64,000 nt of DNA. Source: Mycolicibacter senuensis. GTDB taxonomy: Bacteria; Actinomycetota; Actinomycetes; Mycobacteriales; Mycobacteriaceae. The notes under the pieces are model-generated. The model ran no database searches. It had not been told where the DNA came from and was given only the letters and a program-made list of their open reading frames with translations. The translations under genes were made by a program, and so were the position numbers. Where the stretch lies: positions 558,001 to 622,000 of the forward strand of contig NZ_LQPS01000043.1 in assembly GCF_002101885.1 (NCBI RefSeq), read 5' to 3'. This document shows positions 43,655-52,281 of the stretch, piece after piece (the first letter of the stretch is position 1; every line of letters starts with the position of its first letter).

Positions 43655-44641
43655 TTAGGGGATCAACACGATCGAACCGGTGGTCTTGCGGCCCTGCAGA
43701 TCCCGGTGCGCGTCGGCGGCCTCGGCCAGCGGGTAGCGCCGGCTGACCGCCGCCTCGATCGCTCCTCCCGTGATCGCGTCGAACAATTCTCCTGCGCGCC
43801 AGGAGAATTCCTGCTCGCTGCGGGTGAAGTGGACGAGGTTCGGCCGGGTCAGGTACACCGAGCCGGCGGCGTTGAGCCGTTGCGGATCCACCGGTGCAAC
43901 CGGTCCGCTGGCCGCGCCGAACAGTGCCAGCGTGCCCCGGACGGCGAGGCTGGCCAGGCTGGCGTCGAAGGTCGTCGCACCCACGCCGTCGTACACCGCC
44001 GCGACCCCGGCGCCATCGGTCAACTCCCGGATGCGGGCGCCGAAGGCGGCGGCGGCCGTGTCGTCCGAGCCGGGGTAGTCGAGGACCTCGGCGGCGCCGG
44101 CCGCTCGGGACAAGTCGGCTTTCGCCGGGGTCGACACGGTGGTGATGACCCGGGCGCCCAGCGCTGTGGCCCACCGGGTCAGGATCAGCCCGACTCCGCC
44201 GGCGCCGGCGTGCAGCAACACGGTGTCGCCGGGCTGGACCGGATAGACCGATTTGATGAGGTAATGCGCCGTCAGGCCCTTGAGCAGCACGGCCGCCGCC
44301 ACGTCGGAGTCGACGCCGGCCGGGATGGGCGCGGTCAACGCTGCCGGCGCCGTGCAGTACTGGGCGTAGCCACCGGTCGCGGCCGCCGTCACCACGCGGT
44401 CACCCGCGCTCAGCGTCGTCACACCCGCGCCGGTCTCGGCCACGACGCCGGCGGCTTCGGTGCCGAGCACGAACGGCAACTCCGCCGGGTAGATCCCGGA
44501 GCGGAAATAGGTGTCGATGTAGTTGACCCCGATGGCCTCGGACCGGATCACCACCTCCCCGGCGGCGGGGGACGGTTGCGGCCTGTCGACCAGTTCCAAG
44601 ACCTCAGGGCCGCCGGTCGCGGCGATTTCCACAGCGTGCAT
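43655..44641 (-). CDS. qor: NADPH:quinone oxidoreductase, zinc-independent MDR family
   Basis: A 328-residue medium-chain reductase, the same length as Qor (Rv1454c). The NADPH loop is HAGAGGVGLILTRWATALGA near 144, and IGVNYIDTYFRSGIYP near 46 is the quinone-reductase signature. The catalytic-zinc cysteine and histidine of alcohol dehydrogenases are absent. The ATG at 44641 (MHAVEIAATGGPE) fits the family; a frame to 44926 runs across the opposing gene and is rejected. Confidence 0.93.
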   Translation of the reverse strand: MHAVEIAATGGPEVLELVDRPQPSPAAGEVVIRSEAIGVNYIDTYFRSGIYPAELPFVLGTEAAGVVAETGAGVTTLSAGDRVVTAAATGGYAQYCTAPAALTAPIPAGVDSDVAAAVLLKGLTAHYLIKSVYPVQPGDTVLLHAGAGGVGLILTRWATALGARVITTVSTPAKADLSRAAGAAEVLDYPGSDDTAAAAFGARIRELTDGAGVAAVYDGVGATTFDASLASLAVRGTLALFGAASGPVAPVDPQRLNAAGSVYLTRPNLVHFTRSEQEFSWRAGELFDAITGGAIEAAVSRRYPLAEAADAHRDLQGRKTTGSIVLIP

Positions 44642-44672
44642 GGTGACTATCATCTCCGACTGTGGAGTCTGC

Positions 44673-45368
44673 ATGAAGCTGGCCCGGCCCGATATCTTCC
44701 ACCCGCGCATCGTGTTGGCGGGCGATTCGCGGCGCGACGACGACGATTCTGGCGCCGGTGATGACGCCGGCCTGGTGCGCGCGCTGCGCCACCGCGGCCT
44801 GCACGCCCGCCGACTGCCCTGGGATGATCCGGAAACCCTCGAGGCCGACCTGGTGATCCTGCGGTCGGCGGGCGGGGAACCGGACCGGCGCGCCGAATTC
44901 ACGGCGTGGTCCAAGCGGGTGCGCAACCTGTTGAACCCCCCGGAGGTGGTGGCCTGGAACGCCGATCCCCGCTACCTGGCCGACTTGCAGTGTGACGGGG
45001 TGCCGACGGCGCCCGGAGCGGCCACCGAGCGCACGGCACTGGTGTTCTTCGGCGCCGGCCGCTCGCACGCGTTCGGCGCCGCGGGTACCGACCCGGACTT
45101 CGAGTTGTGGGACGTCGGCCGCGCCGCGCTGCGCGCTGCCGCCGAACGCTTGAGTATCCGCATCGAGGAGTTGCTTTACGCGCGCGCCGAGGTGACCGGG
45201 GCGGGCGCCGACGCGCGGCTGGTCGGCCTGGATCTGGTTGCGCCGGACCTGGGCTGGGGTGAACTCGGCGCCGACGAATGTGATCGCGCGCAGCGACGAT
45301 TCGCGCGGGAGGTCACCTCGGCGCTAGAGCGGCTCGGGTTGGGCCCGCTCGCGCAGCGACGCCCATAG
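44673..45368 (+). CDS. shortened ATP-grasp-like protein (Rv1455 position)
   Basis: A 231-residue protein of unknown function. Residues 14-115 follow the N-terminal half of DcsG/RimK-like ATP-grasp enzymes: IVLAGDSRRDDD, LVILRSAGGEPDRRAEF, then LLNPPEVVAWNADPRYLADL. The C-terminal YARAEVTGAGADARLVGLDLVAPDLG matches the end of the fold, where the metal-binding ELELIEP motif should be; here it reads GLDLVAP, lacking the acidic residues. The central ATP-binding section with its Lys-containing strand is reduced to about 30 residues. GGAG precedes the ATG by six bases. Its end overlaps ctaA convergently by 45 bases. Confidence 0.65.
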   Translation: MKLARPDIFHPRIVLAGDSRRDDDDSGAGDDAGLVRALRHRGLHARRLPWDDPETLEADLVILRSAGGEPDRRAEFTAWSKRVRNLLNPPEVVAWNADPRYLADLQCDGVPTAPGAATERTALVFFGAGRSHAFGAAGTDPDFELWDVGRAALRAAAERLSIRIEELLYARAEVTGAGADARLVGLDLVAPDLGWGELGADECDRAQRRFAREVTSALERLGLGPLAQRRP

Positions 45369-46274
45369 CGCCGCGGTCGCTCCGGTGACCAGCACGGCGC
45401 CCGCCACGTGGATGGTGACCAGCACCGCGGGCACCCCGGTGAAGTATTGGACGACCCCGATCACCCCCTGCGCCAGGGTCAGCGCGGTCAACCAGGCGAG
45501 CCGGTTGGTCACCGGTTTGGCCGCTTGTACCGCGGCCAGCCCGAATGCCAGCCCCACCAGTAGCCCGAGGAAGCCGATCAGCAGCGACTCGTGCAGGTGG
45601 GCCAGCGTTACCACCTCGACCTTGAGCCGAGCGACGGTGCGGGTGGTGCTCTTGTCGCCGGCGTGCGGTCCGGCGGCGGTCACCAGGGTCCCGGTGACCA
45701 GTACGGCGGCCAGCATGACGGCGCACAGCGCGGTCAGCCGCCGCAACGGGACGGGAACCCGGTGGCGTACCACGACGTTCTGGCCGTCGGGCTCACCGAC
45801 CTTGACGTACAGCAGCACCGCCAGCCAGACCATCAGCATCGAGACCAGCAGGTGCACCGCCACCGTCCACCAGGCCAGCCCGGTGCGCACCGTGATGCCG
45901 CCGATGAGCGCCTGCAGCACCGTGGAGGCCGGCATCAGCCAGGCGTAGACCAGCACCTCCCGGCGCCGCCGCGCCCGGATCACCGCCAGCACCGCCAGCG
46001 CTGAGGTGATGACCACCGCGAAGGTCACCATCCGGTTGCCGAACTCGATGGCCTGATGGATTCGCGGCACCTCCGAGACCGCGACCGGGACGTAGCTGCC
46101 CGGGAAGCACTGCGGCCAGGTGGGGCAGCCCAGTCCGGACGCGGTGACGCGGACGATCGCTCCGCTGACCGAGATGAAGCCCTGGGTGAAGACGACGGCG
46201 GCGGCCAGCAACCGCTGGGTGCGCAGACTGGGATCGGGCAGCAGATCCACCAGGCGCATCAGGAAGCGTCCCAC
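45324..46274 (-). CDS. ctaA: haem A synthase (CtaA/COX15 family)
   Basis: Oxidises the haem O made by CtaB to haem A for cytochrome aa3 oxidase. The 316-residue protein has eight membrane helices. Histidines lie at the expected places in RIHQAIEFGNRM, VAVHLLVSMLM, LAHLHESLLIGF and VTIHVAGAVLV. The extracytoplasmic loop SGLGCPTWPQCFPG carries the paired cysteines of this class. The GTG at 46274 is supported by TACGAT seven bases upstream; an ATG at 46259 is possible. Confidence 0.93.
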   Translation of the reverse strand: MGRFLMRLVDLLPDPSLRTQRLLAAAVVFTQGFISVSGAIVRVTASGLGCPTWPQCFPGSYVPVAVSEVPRIHQAIEFGNRMVTFAVVITSALAVLAVIRARRRREVLVYAWLMPASTVLQALIGGITVRTGLAWWTVAVHLLVSMLMVWLAVLLYVKVGEPDGQNVVVRHRVPVPLRRLTALCAVMLAAVLVTGTLVTAAGPHAGDKSTTRTVARLKVEVVTLAHLHESLLIGFLGLLVGLAFGLAAVQAAKPVTNRLAWLTALTLAQGVIGVVQYFTGVPAVLVTIHVAGAVLVTGATAALWASLRERAQPEPL

Positions 46275-46281
46275 GGGGCTG

Positions 46282-46287
46282 ATCGTA
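46282..46287 (-). promoter_or_regulatory. -10 of a leaderless ctaA promoter
   Basis: TACGAT on the minus strand with seven bases to the GTG at 46274, the same hexamer and spacing as lprG. Confidence 0.5.
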
Positions 46288-46316
46288 GAGGATCGGTAAC
46301 TACATGCCGTAGTAGG

Positions 46317-47105
46317 TCAGCTGAACCGGAACCAGCGCACCGCGCCGAGGCCGGCCAGCAGCCCCCACGCCGCCACCACCGCGACGCCGAACCAGTCGAG
46401 GGAGACCGCCAGGGCCTGCGCCAGCGCCTCGGTGAGCGCCCCCGAAGGCGTCAGCCGGGCCAGCCAGCGGACCGCGCCGGGCACCAGCTCGGTTTCCACC
46501 GTCAGCGCCGCGAACCCGCCGAACACGAACCACATCAGGTTGGCCACGGCCAGGACGATCTCGGCTCGCAGGCTGCCGCCGAGCAGCAGCCCCAACGCCG
46601 CGAAGCACGCCGTGCCCAGTGCGATGACGACCGCGCCCAGTGCCAGCCCGAGCGGTGTCGGCCGCCAGCCCAGGGCGATGCCGATCAACCCGAGCAGCAC
46701 CGACTGCAACAGCACCACGGTCGCCACCGACAGCGACTTGCCGGTGATGATTCCCCATACCGGCAGTGCGGTGGCGCCCAGGCGTTTCAGCGCGCCGTAA
46801 CGGCGGTCGAATGCCACCGCGATCGCCTGGCCGGTGAAGGCGGTGGCGATCACGGCCAGCGACATGATCACCGGCAGCACGGTGGTGACGCGCTCGGCAT
46901 GACCCTCGCCGAACGGGCCCAGCGGCAGCACCGTCAGCCCGATCAGCAACGTGATCGGGATGAACATCGTCAACAGCAGCTGTTCGCCATTGCGCAGCAG
47001 CAGGGTCAGCTCTAATCGGTACTGCGCGGCCAGCATCGCCGGCACGCCGGCCGGGCGCGGGTCGGGGGTAAAGGTGCCGGGCGCGAAGACCTGCGCAGTG
47101 CTCAT
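46317..47105 (-). CDS. ABC-2 type transporter permease (Rv1457c-like)
   Basis: A 262-residue integral membrane protein with six helices, typical of ABC-2 permeases. It begins with a soluble stretch ending RLELTLLLRNGEQLLLTMFIPI and contains FDRRYGALKRLGATALPVW, the coupling-helix motif. Its ATPase is encoded directly upstream, so the pair is an exporter of unknown substrate. The ATG at 47105 is reached through a MIRU-like element. The Rv1456c-Rv1458c order is kept. Confidence 0.88.
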   Translation of the reverse strand: MSTAQVFAPGTFTPDPRPAGVPAMLAAQYRLELTLLLRNGEQLLLTMFIPITLLIGLTVLPLGPFGEGHAERVTTVLPVIMSLAVIATAFTGQAIAVAFDRRYGALKRLGATALPVWGIITGKSLSVATVVLLQSVLLGLIGIALGWRPTPLGLALGAVVIALGTACFAALGLLLGGSLRAEIVLAVANLMWFVFGGFAALTVETELVPGAVRWLARLTPSGALTEALAQALAVSLDWFGVAVVAAWGLLAGLGAVRWFRFS

Positions 47106-47164
47106 TGGCGCCACTCCTCAGCATCGCTCATTCTTCGCTCTGCATCGTCGCCGGCGTGACTCAT
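47100..47164 (-). repeat. MIRU-like junction element, ABC ATPase/permease
   Basis: Read on the minus strand, the ATPase stop is in ATGAGT (47164-47159) and the permease start in ATGAGC (47105-47100). The 17 bases CGCCGGCGACGATGCAG at 47156-47140 are identical to 24260-24276, and the right end GGAGTGGCGCCAATGAGC resembles those before ribH and yvcK. Confidence 0.6.
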
Positions 47165-48099
47165 GGGCGTAGCTCCCGTCCGGTCAGGTCCAAGAACACG
47201 TCCTCCAGGCTGCGCTGCTCCACCCGCAGCTGGGTGGCCAGCACGTCGAGGCGGGCGCACCATGCGGTCACGGTCGCAAGTACCTGCGGGTCGACGGCGC
47301 CTTCGACGAGGTACTCGCCGGGTTGCGGCTCGCTGGCCCGATAGCCTTCGGGCAACGCGGTGAGCAGCAACGACAAGTCCAGTCGGGGCGGTGCGGTGAA
47401 CCGCACCTGCCCCTGGGCGCCGCTGCGGGTCAGTTCCGAAGGGGTGCCGGCGGCGACCACCTTGCCGTGGTCGATGATCAGCAGCCGGTCGGCCAGTTCC
47501 TCGGCCTCCCGCAGGTGGTGCGTGGTCAGCACCACCGTCACGCCGTCGCGGCGCAGCGCGTCGATCAGTTCCCACACCAGCAGCCGCGCGTGGGCGTCCA
47601 TGCCGGCGGTCGGTTCGTCGAGAAACACCAGCTCCGGGCGACCGACCAGGGCGCAGGCCAGCGCGAGCCGCTGTTGCTGTCCGCCCGAGAGCCTGCGGTA
47701 GGTGGTCCGGGCCGCGTCGGTGAGGCCCAGGGTCTCCAGCAGCCACTGCGGGTCCAGCGGGTTCGCCGAGTACGACGCCACCAGCTTGAGCATCTCGCCG
47801 GCGCGCGCCGCGGGGTAGCCGCCGCCGCCCTGCAGCATCACCCCGATGCGTTCCCGCAGCCGGTCGTTGTCGGCGATCGGGTCGAGCCCGAGCACCTCGA
47901 TGGTGCCGGCATCCGGGCGCACGAAGCCCTCGCACATCTCGACCGTCGTGGTCTTGCCGGCGCCGTTAGGGCCCAGCAGCGCGAACACTTCGGCGGTGTG
48001 GACCTCCAGATCAAGGCCGGCGACCGCCTCGGTCGCCGTCGGACCGGCCCCGTAACGCTTACGCACCCCGCGCAACCGCACTGCCACAGCTGAGCTCAC
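47161..48099 (-). CDS. ABC transporter ATP-binding protein (Rv1458c-like)
   Basis: A 312-residue ATPase of the ABC-2 (CcmA/DrrA-like) class. It has Walker A LLGPNGAGKTTT near residue 42, the signature LSGGQQQRLALA near 137, Walker B ELVFLDEPTAGMD and the switch His in TTHHL. The C-terminal 80 residues are the accessory domain of this class. The GTG at 48099 overlaps the mptB stop. The target of the exporter is unknown; the neighbour MptB suggests envelope glycan work, but this is only context. Confidence 0.9.
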   Translation of the reverse strand: MSSAVAVRLRGVRKRYGAGPTATEAVAGLDLEVHTAEVFALLGPNGAGKTTTVEMCEGFVRPDAGTIEVLGLDPIADNDRLRERIGVMLQGGGGYPAARAGEMLKLVASYSANPLDPQWLLETLGLTDAARTTYRRLSGGQQQRLALACALVGRPELVFLDEPTAGMDAHARLLVWELIDALRRDGVTVVLTTHHLREAEELADRLLIIDHGKVVAAGTPSELTRSGAQGQVRFTAPPRLDLSLLLTALPEGYRASEPQPGEYLVEGAVDPQVLATVTAWCARLDVLATQLRVEQRSLEDVFLDLTGRELRP

Positions 48100-49790
48100 G
48101 GAGAATCAGCGTAAGCGTCGGCGACGGGGGCGGGCCGCGGGGTGGCTCCCGGTTGCGCCTCACGGTCGGGTTGGGCGGCCGCGGCGGGTAATTCCCGCCA
48201 TGGCAGGTGCCGGTAGGTCAGCAAGAACAACGCCAGCACCACCACGGCGCTGGCCAGCGTGGCGTCCACGATCTGGAACAGGGCGAACCGGTCACCGTTC
48301 GCGGTCGGGCCGAAGATCCCGACCACCAGGGTCACCGCGATCACCGCGATCCGGAAGCTCGGCCGGGTCGCCCAGGCGGCCAGCGGGATGATCGCCCACA
48401 GCAGATACCAGGGCTGCACCACCGGGAACAGCAGCACCGTGATGCCGAGTGCGACGCCGAGCCCACCGACCGGATGCAGCCGGCCCTGGAAGACCACCAG
48501 CAGCAGCCAGATGACCATCACCCCGATGATCAGCACGCCGATGCCACGGGTCAGCGACAGCACGGCGGTGGTGTGATCGCCCAAACCCAGCAGGGTTCCC
48601 ACCTGGCCGGTGCCGAGGGCGATCAGCGTCGGCGGCGACATCCAGCTGCGGACCACGTTGGCGGTGCCCAGCGTGTAGACCCAACCGAAGCCCAGACCGC
48701 TGGCCCAGCCGATCAGGCCCATCACGGCCGCCGCCAGGACGCTGGTGCCGAGGCCGGCGAGCAGGAATGCCCGCAGGTCGCCGCCCCAGCGCCAGCCCAG
48801 GGCCATCGCCACGAATCCGAGCGCCAGCAGCGACGGCAGTTTGACCTGCGACGACATCGCGATCAGGACCGCTCCGGTGAGCAGTTCGGCCAGTGGAGCC
48901 CAGTCCTGCGGGCGGCGCCACCGGCTCGGCAGCAGAGGTTTGGCCGCGGTGATCCCGCGCAGCGCGAACTCCGTGCCGGTCAGCATCAGGCCGAGCATCA
49001 GCGCCTCGTTGTGGATACCGGCGACCAGGTGCATCAACAGCAGCGGGTTGGCCGCACCCAGCCACAGGGCGCTGACCTCGGCCACCCCGCACCGTGCCGC
49101 CAGCCGCGGCACGGCCCACACGATCATCCCCACGCCGACCAGCACCACCACCCGATGACACAACACCGCGGTGACGATGTTCTCCCCGGTCAGCGCCGAT
49201 ATCCCGCGGCCGATCCACAAGAAGAGCGGCCCGTAGGGGGCCGGCGTCTCTCGCCACAGGCTGGGCACCGACAAGGTGAACACGTGGTCCAGCCCCAGGG
49301 CCGGCGCCGGGCCCACCCGGTAGGGGTCCAGCCCCAGTCGGGAGATCTGGCTCTGCGCCAGGTAGGAGTAGACGTCCTTGCTGTACATCGGCGGGGCGAC
49401 CAGCAACGGCAGCATCCACAGCAGCAGCGTGCGGTCGAGCTGGCTGCGTGACATCCGGCGGCCCGGTCCGCCCGAAGACAGCGCGAAGCGGCCCAGCATC
49501 AGCCAGGCCAGGGCCATCATCACTGCCCCGGTGGTGGTCATGGTCAGCGCCACCGTCTGCAGCCGAGACGGCAGGTTGAGCAGTCGCACCCCGAAAGTCG
49601 GATCCTGGACCACCGGTCGGGCGCCGGCCCCGAGGGCGCCGATGGCCATCAACACCGTGCCGGTGGCCCCGAACAGCCGGGTGCGCCGCAGTGCGACGAG
49701 TTCGGCGTCGTTGAGGGGGGCGCTGATCGTGCGCTCGTCGCCGTGCAGATGGGCGATCGAGCTGCTCAGCGAGTGCCGGCGGGCTGCCAT
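48096..49790 (-). CDS. mptB: alpha-(1->6)-mannopyranosyltransferase MptB-like
   Basis: A 564-residue GT-C membrane glycosyltransferase with about 13 helices, orthologous to Rv1459c. It elongates the alpha-1,6 mannan core of lipomannan in corynebacteria with polyprenyl-phosphomannose, and is partly redundant in mycobacteria. The catalytic first loop follows the early helix with MYSKDVYSYLAQSQISRLGLDPYRVGP, where acidic residues act. The ATG at 49790 is preceded by TACGCT with six bases between, so a leaderless message is likely. Confidence 0.88.
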   Translation of the reverse strand: MAARRHSLSSSIAHLHGDERTISAPLNDAELVALRRTRLFGATGTVLMAIGALGAGARPVVQDPTFGVRLLNLPSRLQTVALTMTTTGAVMMALAWLMLGRFALSSGGPGRRMSRSQLDRTLLLWMLPLLVAPPMYSKDVYSYLAQSQISRLGLDPYRVGPAPALGLDHVFTLSVPSLWRETPAPYGPLFLWIGRGISALTGENIVTAVLCHRVVVLVGVGMIVWAVPRLAARCGVAEVSALWLGAANPLLLMHLVAGIHNEALMLGLMLTGTEFALRGITAAKPLLPSRWRRPQDWAPLAELLTGAVLIAMSSQVKLPSLLALGFVAMALGWRWGGDLRAFLLAGLGTSVLAAAVMGLIGWASGLGFGWVYTLGTANVVRSWMSPPTLIALGTGQVGTLLGLGDHTTAVLSLTRGIGVLIIGVMVIWLLLVVFQGRLHPVGGLGVALGITVLLFPVVQPWYLLWAIIPLAAWATRPSFRIAVIAVTLVVGIFGPTANGDRFALFQIVDATLASAVVVLALFLLTYRHLPWRELPAAAAQPDREAQPGATPRPAPVADAYADSP

Positions 49791-49796
49791 CCCAGC

Positions 49797-49802
49797 AGCG
49801 TA
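49797..49802 (-). promoter_or_regulatory. -10 of a leaderless mptB promoter
   Basis: TACGCT on the minus strand with six bases before the ATG at 49790. Confidence 0.5.
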
Positions 49803-49917
49803 ACGGCCCGTCTCCGATATCCTCGGCCGACCGGCAGGAGCGCACTGTGACCAGCGTTACGGCCGATTCGTGCCGAACTGAGGTAACCCTTTCTGGACCC
49901 CGCACCCGAATTGCGTC

Positions 49918-49932
49918 ACACTGGTGTTGTGA
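49918..49932. promoter_or_regulatory. SufR operator overlapping the sufR start
   Basis: ACACT-GGTGT-TGTGA matches the inverted repeat ACACT-N5-TGTGA reported for SufR in M. tuberculosis. It contains the GTG start codon of sufR (49929-49931), and CACACT (49917-49922) is six bases from it, fitting a -10. SufR binding would block its own leaderless promoter. Confidence 0.65.
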
Positions 49933-50771
49933 AATTCAAGGCTGAGGCCAAGGCCGCACCCCAAACCGCCGGGCAGCGTCCCGGCGGTGCGGTTTCGGCT
50001 GCGCCTCAACCGGCCGCCGACCTCGCCGGCAGCCATGATTCACCCGAGGGTCGCACCCGCCAGGCGGTGGTGCGCCTGCTGATGGAGTCCGGTTCGATCA
50101 CCGCCGGTGACATCGGCGCCCAGCTGGGCCTGTCGGCCGCCGGGGTGCGTCGCCACCTCGACGCGCTGATCGAGATGGGCGACGCCGAGGCGCACGCGGC
50201 GGCGTCCTGGCAGCAGGTGGGGCGCGGCCGGCCGGCCAAGCGGTACCAGCTCACCGAGGCCGGCCGGGGCAAGCTCGGGCACCGCTACGACGACCTCGCG
50301 GTGGCGGCGATGCGCCAGCTGCGCGAGATCGGCGGCGAAGACGCGGTGGTGGCCTTCGCCCGGCAGCGCATCGACAGCATCCTGTCCGAGGTCGCCGCCG
50401 TGGCCGCCGTCGGCGACCCCGACACCGACGGGGATCTCGAGGCGACCGCCGAACGCATCGCCGCGGCGCTGACCGAGGCCGGCTACGTCGCCAGCACCGC
50501 GCGGGTGGACGGCGGTGTCCCGGGGGTGCAGATCCTGCAGCATCACTGCCCGGTGGCCAATGTCGCCAAAGAGTTCCCGGAGCTGTGCCGCGCCGAGCGG
50601 CAGGCGATGGCCGAGGTGCTGGGCACCCACGTCCAGCGGTTGGCGACCATCGCCGACGGCGGGTACGTCTGCACCACCCACGTACCCCTGACCATCAAGA
50701 GCACCACGTCCGGCAGGGCCGGCAAGACCACCAAAGCCGGCCGGTCCGGTACCGCGGCAAAAAAGCAATAG
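49929..50771 (+). CDS. sufR: Fe-S-sensing repressor SufR
   Basis: A 280-residue regulator of the suf operon (Rv1460). Residues 40-110 form a winged helix (VVRLLMESGSITAGDIGAQL, then VRRHLDALIEMGDAE). The C-terminal cluster-binding region has HHCPVANVAKEFPELCRAE (C-x12-C) and YVCTTH. The expected third ligand position between them is His, giving C-x12-C-x13-H-x13-C. The Lys/Arg/Ser-rich tail of about 20 residues is extra. The start is the GTG inside the operator; a TTG at 49911 also keeps the frame. Confidence 0.92.
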   Translation: MKFKAEAKAAPQTAGQRPGGAVSAAPQPAADLAGSHDSPEGRTRQAVVRLLMESGSITAGDIGAQLGLSAAGVRRHLDALIEMGDAEAHAAASWQQVGRGRPAKRYQLTEAGRGKLGHRYDDLAVAAMRQLREIGGEDAVVAFARQRIDSILSEVAAVAAVGDPDTDGDLEATAERIAAALTEAGYVASTARVDGGVPGVQILQHHCPVANVAKEFPELCRAERQAMAEVLGTHVQRLATIADGGYVCTTHVPLTIKSTTSGRAGKTTKAGRSGTAAKKQ

Positions 50772-50838
50772 CAGCACCGATCGACCTTCGGCGCCCAGCC
50801 TGCGCCGAAGCCATCACGAGCACTGAAGGGGCGTCACC

Positions 50839-52281
50839 ATGACACTCACACCGGAGGCCACCGCAGCAGCGGAGCCCACCCAGGAAGAGACGATCGCGTC
50901 GCTGGGCCGGTACGAATACGGTTGGGCCGACACCGATGCCGCGGGCGCCGCGGCCCAGCGTGGCCTGTCCGAGGACGTGGTGCGCGACATCTCGGCGAAG
51001 AAGAACGAGCCGGAGTGGATGCTCGAAGCCCGGTTGCGGGCCTACCGGACGTTCATGAAGAAGCCGATGCCCAACTGGGGCTCGGATCTGTCCGGGATCG
51101 ACTTCGACAACATCAAGTACTTCGTCCGGTCCACCGAGAAGCAGGCCCAGACCTGGGATGACCTGCCCGAGGACATCCGCAACACCTACGACCGCCTGGG
51201 TATCCCGGAGGCCGAGAAGCAGCGCTACATCGGCGGGGTGGCCGCCCAGTACGAATCCGAGGTGGTCTACCACAAGATCCGCGAGGACCTGGAAGAGCAG
51301 GGTGTGATCTTCCTCGACACCGACACCGCGTTGAAGGAGCACGAGGAGCTGTTCCGGGAGTACTTCGCCACCGTGATCCCAGCCGGTGACAACAAGTTCT
51401 CGGCGCTGAACACCGCGGTGTGGAGCGGCGGTTCGTTCATCTATGTGCCGCCGGGTGTGCACGTGGACATTCCGCTGCAGGCCTACTTCCGGATCAACAC
51501 CGAGAACATGGGCCAGTTCGAGCGCACCCTGATCATCGTCGACGAGGACGCCTACGTGCACTACATCGAGGGCTGCACCGCCCCGGTGTACTCCAGCGAC
51601 TCGCTGCACTCGGCGGTGGTGGAGATCATCGTCAAGCCGCGCGGCCGTTGCCGCTACACCACCATCCAGAACTGGTCGGTCAACGTCTACAACCTGGTCA
51701 CCAAGCGGGCGCGGGCCGAAGAGGGCGCCACCATGGAGTGGGTCGACGGCAACATCGGCTCCAAGGTCACCATGAAGTACCCGGCGGTGTGGATGACCGG
51801 TGAGCACGCCAAGGGCGAGGTGCTCTCGGTGGCGTTCGCCGGTGAGGACCAGCACCAGGACACCGGCGCCAAGATGCTGCACCTGGCACCCAACACGTCG
51901 TCCAACATCGTGTCGAAGTCGGTGGCGCGCGGCGGCGGCCGATCCTCCTACCGGGGCCTGGTGGAGATCCACAAGGGCGCCCAGGGGGCGAAGTCGAGCG
52001 TGAAGTGCGACGCGCTGCTGGTCGACGACGTCAGCCGCAGTGACACCTACCCCTACGTCGACATCCGTGAGGACGACGTCACCGTGGGCCACGAGGCCAC
52101 CGTGTCGAAGGTCAGTGAGAACCAGTTGTTCTACCTGATGAGCCGCGGCCTGAGCGAGGACGAGGCGATGGCGATGGTGGTGCGCGGCTTCGTCGAGCCG
52201 ATCGCCAAGGAACTGCCGATGGAATACGCGCTGGAACTCAACAAGCTGATTCAGCTGCAGATGGAAGGCTCGGTGGGCTAG
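50839..52281 (+). CDS. sufB: Fe-S cluster assembly scaffold SufB
   Basis: Core scaffold of the SUF machine, with SufC and SufD. The 480-residue protein is uninterrupted; the M. tuberculosis SufB is split by an intein (about 846 residues), so this allele is intein-free. It has [19 protein letters not shown] near 248, [16 protein letters not shown], and [19 protein letters not shown] near the end. The ATG at 50839 has GAAGGGG about nine bases upstream. The stop overlaps the sufD GTG (TAGTG). Confidence 0.96.
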   Translation: MTLTPEATAAAEPTQEETIASLGRYEYGWADTDAAGAAAQRGLSEDVVRDISAKKNEPEWMLEARLRAYRTFMKKPMPNWGSDLSGIDFDNIKYFVRSTEKQAQTWDDLPEDIRNTYDRLGIPEAEKQRYIGGVAAQYESEVVYHKIREDLEEQGVIFLDTDTALKEHEELFREYFATVIPAGDNKFSALNTAVWSGGSFIYVPPGVHVDIPLQAYFRINTENMGQFERTLIIVDEDAYVHYIEGCTAPVYSSDSLHSAVVEIIVKPRGRCRYTTIQNWSVNVYNLVTKRARAEEGATMEWVDGNIGSKVTMKYPAVWMTGEHAKGEVLSVAFAGEDQHQDTGAKMLHLAPNTSSNIVSKSVARGGGRSSYRGLVEIHKGAQGAKSSVKCDALLVDDVSRSDTYPYVDIREDDVTVGHEATVSKVSENQLFYLMSRGLSEDEAMAMVVRGFVEPIAKELPMEYALELNKLIQLQMEGSVG

